A stretch of DNA of 14,313 bases from an uncultured Rhodanobacteraceae bacterium (lineage in GTDB: Bacteria; Pseudomonadota; Gammaproteobacteria; Xanthomonadales; Ahniellaceae). Below, piece after piece: positions 7,201 to 12,538 of the stretch (position 1 is the first letter of the stretch; each line of letters starts with the position of its first letter). The stretch lies in assembly GCA_937873105.1 (NCBI GenBank), contig CALMWD010000017.1, forward strand, positions 1-14,313. Direction: 5' to 3'. The position numbers were made by a program, and so were the translations under genes. The notes under the pieces are model-generated. The model was not told the origin of the DNA. It did no database searches and was given only the letters and a program-made list of their open reading frames with translations.

Positions 7201-7899
7201 CTGATGGTGATGGAACAGGAGTACGGCCCCGAGAAGATGCGCCAGTTCCTGAAGCACGAACTCGACAGCTACCTGCGCGGCCGAGGCGGCGAGATCGTCG
7301 AGGAATTGCCGCTCGACCACGTCGAGTCGAACCAGGGCTACGTGCATTACCGCAAGGGTTCGCTGGTCATGTATCGGCTCAAGGAAGCGCTCGGCGCCGA
7401 CGCCATCAACCTGGCCCTGCGCAACTACATCGCCAAGGTGAAGTACCAGGAGCCGCCGTACACGATCTCGAAGGACCTGATCGCCGAGTTCCGCGCGGTG
7501 GCGCCGCCGGACCAGCAGCAGCTGATCACCGACCTGTTCGAACGCATCAGCTTCTACGACAACCGCGCCGAGACCGTGACCGCGAAGAAGCTCGATGGCG
7601 GCAAGTACGAGGTGACGATCGCCTGGAAGGCCGGCAAGCGGCTCTCGGACGGCATCGGCAAGGAAAGCGAGCTGGCCTTGGGCGACGACATCGACATCGG
7701 CGTGTTCGCGCGCCCGAAGGGCGGCGACGAGGACGACGAGAAGGTGCTGTACCTGAAGAAGCACCGCATCGAGCGGCCCGAGGGCAAGATCAGCATCGTC
7801 GTCGACGAACTGCCCTACGACGCCGGCATCGATCCGCTGAACAAGCTGATCGACCGCGTCTCCAGCGACAACCGCAAGCGGGTGACGGTGGAAAGCTAG
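4297..7899 (+). CDS. ABC-2 permease fused to an M1-like zinc metallopeptidase
   Basis: This 1200-residue protein has two membrane modules and a peptidase. About 13 hydrophobic segments fall near 17-35, 57-79, 106-131, 147-171, 174-194 and 241-261 (module 1), then 327-347, 370-388, 411-434, 456-474, 478-496, 525-550 and 572-592 (module 2). A cytoplasmic Ala/Lys/Arg linker (about 262-325) joins the modules. Residues 600-1200 should face the periplasm: a beta-rich part, then the gluzincin core HELAH (937-941), Glu961 as probable third zinc ligand, and Tyr1018 in YRKGSLVMY as the likely catalytic Tyr. The usual M1 GxMEN motif is absent, and 19 rather than 18 residues separate HEXXH from Glu. The protein is probably driven by the adjacent ATPase, with a GAGGGGG site before the ATG. 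Such fusions occur in other bacteria; I know of no established substrate. Confidence 0.93.
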   Translation: MFTEFLKFDLRFQWRTPLLWIGIAVFALVAFAITRTDGVQLGGAIGNVHRNAPYVIVQWLTMFTVLGLFIAGAFVGGTLLRDFEMGTSELFFSKPIGAKSYLLGRYTAGILVSLTIYLAIAASLILAIIVPGIDPARLGPFSLTPYLYGLAVFVVPNLIFTSALILLFAAGMRSMLGVYLAIMAFMVLLGVAGSYTRDLDNLWIAALSDPFGMRALNLTTRYWTAEERNTLLPALDGYILANRVLWLAIAGALIAATLSLFKAQRAGTSARKPWFAKRAKAKMVAVDAPPARAVAARTIAAPAPSGFAGALRQYLKQTRFDTRHVLRSVPFLILLAFGLMNLAASLAQTGMYDTPLYPTTSQLLGSVQGSYAFLLIFIVMFYGGELVWRERGAKLDGVVDAFPVPNWVPLAAKATALVAVVVVFMAAAALWCMGYQLMKGYGNLEPLLYLKGLSLQAAQFVLMGWLAIVFQVWFNHKFVGYLAIIGVFVSWMVLGTLDFDHNLVAFAQAPATPYSDMNGYGHFITGWAWFTGYWTLFTLAGLLLAAAFWVRGTPEPLRTRVALAKSRLTGRSGVLLAGIVMATLATGAWILYNTTVLNPYRASDTALDLQAGYEKTWRKIEGLAQPRIIATDNEVQIYPAERRVTIDGHYRMKNKTAAPIPELVVYLNPDFAAVELEVPNATLKQHDEANGMRVYAFATPLAPGAEFDLGYRIDVRNRGFTNSGAPGKIHYNGTFFNNFDYFPAFGYQRGLEIEDRNERRDRGLGAPRRMPKLETAPRTETYLSDDSDWLDFASTVCTAPDQIAMAPGYLQREWEENGRRCFRYAMDAPILGFWAYLSADWEVKRDRWNDVAIEVYYDRKHPYNVERMIAATKKSLDYFTASFGPYQHRQFRILEFPGYATFAQAFPNTIPYSEAIGFITRLDEEDAVDYVFYVTAHELAHQWWAHQVMGADAQGSTLMSETMAQYSALMVMEQEYGPEKMRQFLKHELDSYLRGRGGEIVEELPLDHVESNQGYVHYRKGSLVMYRLKEALGADAINLALRNYIAKVKYQEPPYTISKDLIAEFRAVAPPDQQQLITDLFERISFYDNRAETVTAKKLDGGKYEVTIAWKAGKRLSDGIGKESELALGDDIDIGVFARPKGGDEDDEKVLYLKKHRIERPEGKISIVVDELPYDAGIDPLNKLIDRVSSDNRKRVTVES

Positions 7900-7925
7900 G
7901 GACATTCGCCGAACCGGGGTTCACA

Positions 7926-7955
7926 GGGCGCCATCGATCTGCTTCGATGGCGCCC
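7926..7955 (+). terminator. Strong hairpin after the ABC-peptidase operon
   Basis: A perfect 12-bp inverted repeat, GGGCGCCATCGA-tctgct-TCGATGGCGCCC, has a 6-nt loop. It starts 27 nt after the permease-peptidase stop and ends 19 nt before the GST start. The position and strength fit a terminator or a 3'-end stabiliser. A T-run is missing, so read-through into the GST gene is possible. Confidence 0.55.
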
Positions 7956-7973
7956 CGTCCCCCGGAGACGCCC

Positions 7974-8606
7974 ATGCTCACCCTCTACTACGCCCCCGGT
8001 GCCGCCAGCCTGTGCGTGCACCACTTCCTGATCGAACTGGGCCTCGACCATCGCCTGGAGAAGGTCGACACCGATGCGAAGCAGCAGAAGTCGCCCGAGT
8101 ACCTGAAGCTCAATCCCGGCGGCGTGGTGCCGACCCTGATGATCGACGGCACGCCGATGGTCGAATCGAGCGCGATGCTGATGTGGCTGGCCGAACAGGA
8201 CCCGCAGGCGCGTTTCGTGCCCGGCGAAGGCAGCCGCGGTCGCCGCGACTACCTGCAGTGGTTCCTGCTGCTCGCGAACGGGCTGCAGCCGCCGTTCCGG
8301 ACCTGGTTCTATCCGCACGAAGCGGCCGGCGAGGCCGTGATCGAAGCCGCCAAGGCGAATGCGCGCGCGCGCATCGAAGCGATGTGGGACCGCGTGAACA
8401 CGCACCTCGAACAGAACGGCCCCTACGTCTGCGGCGCGCAGCTCACCGCGGTCGATTTCTTCCTGTTCATGCTCTGTCGCTGGTCGCGCAACATGCCGAA
8501 GCCGGCGACCGAGTGGCCCTACCTCGCGATGTTCGTCGCGTCGATGAAGTCGCGCCCCTCGTTCAAGACCCTGTATGAGCGCGAAGGTCTGACGGAGTGG
8601 GCTTGA
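7974..8606 (+). CDS. Glutathione S-transferase family protein
   Basis: This 210-residue cytoplasmic protein has the two-domain GST layout: a thioredoxin-like N-terminal half (1-78) and a helical C-terminal half. The N-terminus LTLYYAPGAASLCVHHFLIE aligns with beta-class bacterial GSTs (YKPGACSL). The cis-proline region is VVPTL (Val52-Pro53), and Glu64-Ser65 of VESSAM should bind the gamma-glutamyl group. The catalytic Cys of beta-class enzymes is replaced by Ala11; Ser12 remains and could serve instead, so the activity may differ. The start is set by GGAG seven bases before ATG 7974. It lies after the operon hairpin and converges with engB, the stops being only a few bases apart. Family assignment is good; the substrate is unknown. 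Confidence 0.9.
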   Translation: MLTLYYAPGAASLCVHHFLIELGLDHRLEKVDTDAKQQKSPEYLKLNPGGVVPTLMIDGTPMVESSAMLMWLAEQDPQARFVPGEGSRGRRDYLQWFLLLANGLQPPFRTWFYPHEAAGEAVIEAAKANARARIEAMWDRVNTHLEQNGPYVCGAQLTAVDFFLFMLCRWSRNMPKPATEWPYLAMFVASMKSRPSFKTLYEREGLTEWA

Positions 8607-8613
8607 GCGTCTC

Positions 8614-9279
8614 CTAGATCGAGGCCAGCCCCAGCCGCTCTTCGACCCATTTCGTTGCGACATCCAGGCCGGTGCGTTCGGTCGACGAGAACAGCTGCAC
8701 GCTGGCCGCGGCGCGATGGTCGGCCAGGCCCTTGCGCACGGCATGCAGCACGTCGGTCGCGGCGCCGCGGCCGAGCTTGTCGGACTTGGTCAGCAGGATG
8801 TGCACCGGCAGCAGGCGCGCGCGCGCGAAGGCGAGCATGACCTGGTCGTACTCCGTCAACGGATGGCGCACGTCCATCGCCAGCAGCAGCCCGGACAGGG
8901 ACTGGCGCTCGCGGAAGTACTGGTCGAGCGCGGCATGCCAGACCTCCTGGACCGCGCCCGGCACCTTGGCGAAGCCGTAACCGGGCAGGTCGATCAGGCG
9001 GCGTTCTTCGTCGACCTGGAAGACCACGAGCTGCTGGGTACGGCCCGGCGTCTTCGAGACACGCGCCAGCGCCCCCTGGCCGGTAAGCGCGTTCAGCGCG
9101 CTCGACTTGCCGGCGTTGGAGCGGCCGGCGAAGGCGATCTCGGCGCCGCGGTCGAGCGGCAGGTGCTGCGGCGTCGGCGCCGACAACAGGAAGGTGGTCG
9201 CGGCCAGCGCCTTCGAGGGCTTGAACTCCGGCTTCTTCGGGGCCGCGGACTTCGTCGATTTCTTCGGTGCGTAGGTCAT
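8614..9279 (-). CDS. engB: Ribosome biogenesis GTPase YsxC/EngB
   Basis: EngB is an essential GTPase for late assembly of the large ribosomal subunit. The 221 residues carry G1 GRSNAGKS (52-59), G2 around TPGRT (77-81), G3 DLPGYG (97-102), G4 TKSD (164-167) and an SST G5 segment near the end. The order [10 protein letters not shown] then [10 protein letters not shown] is diagnostic. There is a Lys/Pro-rich N-terminal tail of about 25 residues beyond the usual start. The ATG at 9279 was chosen because longer forms (to 9369) add non-conserved sequence across the divergent promoter region. No clear ribosome binding site precedes it; a possible promoter very close to the ATG would give a leaderless message. 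It converges with the GST gene, with 7 nt between the stops. Confidence 0.94.
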   Translation of the reverse strand: MTYAPKKSTKSAAPKKPEFKPSKALAATTFLLSAPTPQHLPLDRGAEIAFAGRSNAGKSSALNALTGQGALARVSKTPGRTQQLVVFQVDEERRLIDLPGYGFAKVPGAVQEVWHAALDQYFRERQSLSGLLLAMDVRHPLTEYDQVMLAFARARLLPVHILLTKSDKLGRGAATDVLHAVRKGLADHRAAASVQLFSSTERTGLDVATKWVEERLGLASI

Positions 9280-9285
9280 GGCCGC

Positions 9286-9315
9286 AGTGTGGGTGCCGTC
9301 GTGGTGCGAACGCAA
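9286..9315 (-). promoter_or_regulatory. Candidate engB promoter giving a leaderless transcript
   Basis: On the minus strand TTGCGT (9315-9310) and CACACT (9291-9286) are 18 nt apart. The -10 ends 6 nt before the engB ATG, so transcription would start at or next to the start codon. This would agree with the absence of a ribosome binding site. The -10 is poor. Confidence 0.25.
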
Positions 9316-9403
9316 GCGCCGTCCGATCCCGGCAATCGCCCGCTTCGTCCCGTCGCCCCCGCCATCCATGACTTTCCGCCCGCTGCGCCGCGCCGCGCCT
9401 GCC

Positions 9404-9409
9404 TAGACT
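9404..9409 (+). promoter_or_regulatory. Candidate -10 element (TAGACT) of the transporter gene
   Basis: TAGACT followed by GGCGG lies 21 nt before the transporter ATG. No clear -35 is seen. The flanking bases resemble the candidate -10 sites at 2687 and 12216. Confidence 0.35.
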
Positions 9410-9430
9410 GGCGGCCATGCGGGAGCGGCG

Positions 9431-10774
9431 ATGAGCACGGAACAACGACAACGACTGAGCGTGATCGAGGCGCTGACCCTGGTGCGCGGCGACGAACGCG
9501 TGCAGCTCGCGCTCGCCTTCGTCTACTTCTTCTGCGTGCTGGGCTCGTACTACGTGCTGCGTCCGATCCGCGACGCCATGGGCATCGCCGGCGGCACCGA
9601 CGACCTGCCCTGGCTGTTCCTCGGCACCCTGGTGCTGACCCTGATCATCAGCCCGATCTTCTCGGCGCTGGTCGCACGCATGCCGCGGGCGCGCTTCGTC
9701 ACCTGGTCCTATCGCGGCCTGATGCTGTGCCTGCTCGGCTTCTTCGCGGTCATCGGCCTGACCGACGAATCCCGGCAGTTGTGGGTCGGCCGCGTGTTCT
9801 ACTGGTGGACCAGCGTCTACACCGTGTTCGCGGTGTCGCTGTTCTGGGCGGTGATGAGCGACGTGTTCACGCCCGAACAGGGCCGGCGCCTGTTCGCCGT
9901 GGTGTCTGCGGGCGGGACGCTCGGCGGCCTGGTCGGCGCCGGCCTCACCTCGCTGATCGCCGACCGCTTCGGCATCCTGCCGCTGCTGATCGTGTCGGCG
10001 CTGATGCTGGAGATCGGCCTGCGCGCGATGCGTTCGCTCTCGGCCCGTGCCGCCGCGCGCAGCGACACGCAGCAGCAGCGCGAACGCGAGATCATCGGCG
10101 GCTCGGCCCTGGCCGGCTTCCGGCTGATGGTCGCTTCGCCCTACCTGCTAGGCATCGCCGGCTTCATGACCCTGTACACGATCGGCTCGACCTTCCTGTA
10201 TTTCCTGCAGGCCGACATCGTCGCCGCGGCGGTGCCGGACCGCGCCGCGCGCTCGGCCCTGTTCGCGCAGATCGACGTCTGGTCGAACGCGGCGACGCTG
10301 CTGATGCAGGTCTTCGTGTCGGCGCACCTGCTCAACCGCTTCGGCATCGCGATCGCGCTGTGCGTGCTGCCACTGTTGTCCACGCTCGGCTACCTCGCGC
10401 TCGGCATCGCGCCGGTCATCGGCGTCGTCATCGCCTTCCAGTCGCTGCGGCGCATGGGCAATTTCGCGCTGACCCAGCCGGCGCGCGAGAACCTCTATTT
10501 CCCGCTGCCGCGCGAAACCCGCTACAAGGCCAAGAACCTGATCGACACCTTCATGTTCCGCGCCGGCGACCAGATCGGCGCGTGGACACACACCGGGCTC
10601 GGCCTGCTGGGCCTGACCGCCAGCGGCATCAGCTTCGTGGCGGCGCCGATCTCGGCACTGTGGCTCCTGCTCGCGATCTGGCTGGGTCGCGCACATCGTC
10701 GTCTGCTCGCGGCCCCGGCCGCTTCTCCTTCACCCACCGCCAACGAGGCCTCCCATGCACACCACGCGTCGTGA
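9431..10774 (+). CDS. MFS-type transporter resembling NTP/NDP exchange proteins
   Basis: This 447-residue inner-membrane protein has about 12 hydrophobic segments, the first near residues 25-45 and the last near 415-435. The early motif VLGSYYVLRPIRDAMGI (37-52) is typical of proteins annotated as NTP/NDP exchange (Tlc-like) or MFS transporters in free-living Gammaproteobacteria. In obligate intracellular bacteria the related proteins swap host ATP for ADP; that role is unlikely here and the substrate is unknown. The C-terminus is short, hydrophilic and His-rich. A GGGAGCGGCG site precedes ATG 9431. The last 20 nt overlap the start of the Tat-exported oxidoreductase gene, suggesting coupled translation. 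The transporter call is good; the substrate call is weak. Confidence 0.82.
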   Translation: MSTEQRQRLSVIEALTLVRGDERVQLALAFVYFFCVLGSYYVLRPIRDAMGIAGGTDDLPWLFLGTLVLTLIISPIFSALVARMPRARFVTWSYRGLMLCLLGFFAVIGLTDESRQLWVGRVFYWWTSVYTVFAVSLFWAVMSDVFTPEQGRRLFAVVSAGGTLGGLVGAGLTSLIADRFGILPLLIVSALMLEIGLRAMRSLSARAAARSDTQQQREREIIGGSALAGFRLMVASPYLLGIAGFMTLYTIGSTFLYFLQADIVAAAVPDRAARSALFAQIDVWSNAATLLMQVFVSAHLLNRFGIAIALCVLPLLSTLGYLALGIAPVIGVVIAFQSLRRMGNFALTQPARENLYFPLPRETRYKAKNLIDTFMFRAGDQIGAWTHTGLGLLGLTASGISFVAAPISALWLLLAIWLGRAHRRLLAAPAASPSPTANEASHAHHAS

Positions 10775-11912
10775 TCTCCTGAAGTTCGCCGGCGTCGCCG
10801 CCGCCGGCGCGATGCTCGCCCCGGCATTGCGCGCCTACGCGGGCGAGCTCAAGCACATCCCGAAGGCCGCGAAGCCGCTCAACCTGCTGATCCTCGGCGG
10901 CACCGGCTTCACCGGCCCGTTCCAGGTCGCCTATGCGCTGGCGCGCGGCCACAAGGTGACCCTGTTCAATCGCGGCAAGCGGCCGTCGCCGGAGTGGCCG
11001 GGCGAGGTCGAGCAGCTGTTCGGCGACCGCAACAACGACCTCAAGTCGCTGGAAGGCGATCGCACCTGGGACGCCTGCATCGACAATCCGACCAGCATCA
11101 CGGTCTGGGTACGCGACGCCGGCAAGGTGCTGAAGGGCCGCGTCGGGCAATACGTCTTCATCTCGACGATCTCGGTCTATGCCGACAACAGCACGCCGGG
11201 CGCGGACGAGTCGGCGCCGCTCGCGACGTACAAGGGCAAGGACGCGATGGCCGAGACGCGCGAGACGCTGATCGCCGACATCGAGAACCTGTACGGCCCG
11301 CTCAAGGCGCTCAGCGAAGCCGAGGCCGAGAAGTGGTTCCCGGGCCAGGCGACGATCATCCGCCCCGGCTACATCGTCGGGCCGCGCGACGACTCCGACC
11401 GCTTCACCTACTGGCCGCTGCGCATCCGCGAAGGCGGCGAGGTGCTGGTGCCGGGCGACGGTTCCGATCCGATGCAGGTGATCGACGCGCGCGATCTCGC
11501 CGAATGGACGATCCGCATGGTCGAGAACAAGAGCTTCGGCATCTACAACGCCACCGGCCCGGACTTCGAACGCAGCACCGACGCCACGCTCTACGGCATC
11601 CAGGCCGCGACCGGCGGCAATGCCAAACTCGTGCACGTGCCGATCGACTTCCTCGAGGCGCAGAAGGTCGTGGTCGGCGGCGACCTGCCGATCTTCGCGC
11701 CGGGCACGGGCGACACCGCCGGCTTCCATCGCGTCAGCGTGAAGCGCGCCGTCGACCAGGGCCTGACCTATCGCCCGCTCGCGACCACCGTCCACGACCT
11801 GCTGGCCTGGTGGGACAAGCTGCCCGCGGAACGCCGCGCCAAGCCCAATTCCGGCATCACGCGCGAGCGCCAGGACGAACTGCTGAAGCTCTGGCGCGCG
11901 AAGAAGGCTTGA
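10755..11912 (+). CDS. Tat-exported NAD-dependent epimerase/dehydratase (extended SDR)
   Basis: The 385-residue protein begins with a twin-arginine signal: TRRDLLKF (4-11), a hydrophobic Ala/Gly stretch, and a likely cut after Ala27 or Ala29. A Rossmann domain follows with LGGTGFTG (47-54) for NAD(P). The SDR serine is probably in FISTISVY (135-142), and Tyr180 and Lys184 form YGPLK, a YxxxK pair. RPGYIVGPRD and the Asp-rich VIDARDLAEW segment fit extended or atypical SDRs. Tat export fits a cofactor-binding enzyme that folds before transport, so it probably acts in the periplasm. A GAGG site lies before ATG 10755, inside the end of the upstream transporter gene. The substrate is unknown. Confidence 0.88.
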   Translation: MHTTRRDLLKFAGVAAAGAMLAPALRAYAGELKHIPKAAKPLNLLILGGTGFTGPFQVAYALARGHKVTLFNRGKRPSPEWPGEVEQLFGDRNNDLKSLEGDRTWDACIDNPTSITVWVRDAGKVLKGRVGQYVFISTISVYADNSTPGADESAPLATYKGKDAMAETRETLIADIENLYGPLKALSEAEAEKWFPGQATIIRPGYIVGPRDDSDRFTYWPLRIREGGEVLVPGDGSDPMQVIDARDLAEWTIRMVENKSFGIYNATGPDFERSTDATLYGIQAATGGNAKLVHVPIDFLEAQKVVVGGDLPIFAPGTGDTAGFHRVSVKRAVDQGLTYRPLATTVHDLLAWWDKLPAERRAKPNSGITRERQDELLKLWRAKKA

Positions 11913-11947
11913 TCGAGCGCACACATCGCCTCGACGTCCCGGGTGCA

Positions 11948-11971
11948 GACTCCACGCGTCCACGTGGAGTC
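11948..11971 (+). promoter_or_regulatory. Hairpin covering the ribosome binding site of the CPXCG gene
   Basis: A perfect 9-bp inverted repeat, GACTCCACG-cgtcca-CGTGGAGTC, has a 6-nt loop. Its right arm contains GGAG (11966-11969), the only ribosome-binding-like sequence before ATG 11977. It could mask translation, or act as a terminator for the oxidoreductase gene, though no T-run follows. Confidence 0.5.
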
Positions 11972-11976
11972 CACCC

Positions 11977-12162
11977 ATGCTCGACACGATCCGACTGACC
12001 TGTCCCTGGTGCGGCGAACGCTTCGAGACCGTCGCCGACACCTCCGGCGGCGACGCCGACTACATCGAAGACTGCCCGGTCTGCTGCAAACCCATCACCG
12101 TCCACCTCAGCACCGACCTCGACGGCGAACTGATGGACTGGCGCGCGGACGACGATCGCTGA
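11977..12162 (+). CDS. CPXCG-motif cysteine-rich small protein
   Basis: This is a 61-residue acidic protein of the CPXCG family, named for its CPxCG motif. Two Cys pairs, Cys9-Cys12 (CPWCG) and Cys33-Cys36 (CPVC, with an extra Cys37), are placed as in a zinc ribbon. The spacing between pairs and the YIEDCPVCCKPI stretch are typical of the family. It is probably a small cytoplasmic zinc-binding protein; its biochemical role is unknown to me. The ATG at 11977 is preceded by GGAG, which lies in a perfect hairpin. It stands alone between the oxidoreductase gene and the B12 riboswitch. The full family length is present. Confidence 0.88.
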   Translation: MLDTIRLTCPWCGERFETVADTSGGDADYIEDCPVCCKPITVHLSTDLDGELMDWRADDDR

Positions 12163-12190
12163 GCTCGTACCACTAACACATCCCCCGCCC

Positions 12191-12221
12191 TTGCCGTAAG
12201 CCGCCGGCGCTGCGCTAGGCT
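12191..12221 (+). promoter_or_regulatory. Candidate promoter of the btuB transcript (TTGCCG-N19-TAGGCT)
   Basis: TTGCCG (12191-12196) and TAGGCT (12216-12221) are 19 nt apart, slightly long. Transcription would start near 12228, just before the aptamer begins at 12233, which supports the call. Confidence 0.45.
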
Positions 12222-12232
12222 GCGCGGGCTGT

Positions 12233-12416
12233 CTGGTGTCCCGCGCGTCTTGGTTTGAGGCGTTCGGGGTGAAACGGGAAGTCGGTGCAAGGCCGACGCT
12301 GCCCCCGCAACGGTAAGCGAGTTGGAACGTCTGGACCACTGTGCGCTGCATGGGAAGGTGACGTTCCGGGGAAACCCGCTCGCGAGCCCGGAGACCGGCC
12401 CGATGGCATTCACCAG
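12233..12416 (+). ncRNA. Cobalamin (adenosylcobalamin) riboswitch aptamer
   Basis: The conserved cobalamin-aptamer parts are in order. A closing stem pairs CTGGTG (12233-12238) with CACCAG (12411-12416). A GTCGG/CCGAC stem spans 12281-12297. The core GCTGCCCCCGCAACGGTAAGC lies at 12298-12318, with 20-base runs matching the known consensus. GGAACGT (12324-12330) pairs with ACGTTCC (12361-12367). The B12 box GAGCCCGGAGACCGGCC is at 12384-12400. It sits upstream of a BtuB-like receptor, the expected target, and should reduce receptor expression when B12 is plentiful. Confidence 0.95.
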
Positions 12417-12538
12417 CGCTGCGTGGGGCGGCGGGGGCTGATGCACATCGCGAAATCCGCTTGCTGCCGCAGACCGCTCGGTCCCGCGTGGCGTCTCACC
12501 ATCACCGGCACGGGTGCGTGCCGTACGAGGAAGACTCC
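12417..12538 (+). promoter_or_regulatory. Riboswitch expression platform and btuB leader
   Basis: This 122-nt stretch holds no gene. It contains a 7-bp hairpin, CGGCACG-ggtg-CGTGCCG (12506-12523), directly before the AGGAAG ribosome binding site. No T-run follows, so control is more likely at translation initiation than by intrinsic termination. I could not identify the alternative anti-ribosome-binding-site pairing with confidence. Confidence 0.5.

Noticed and set aside
4216..7905. 1229-codon open frame on the minus strand opposite the permease-peptidase gene
   Set aside because: It is an antisense shadow of GC-rich third codon positions. Its product is rich in Arg, His and Gly with no recognisable domain, while the plus strand encodes a clear protein over the whole span.
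9280..9369. 30-residue N-terminal extension of EngB
   Set aside because: The added residues are not conserved in the family as I know it and would occupy the divergent promoter region.
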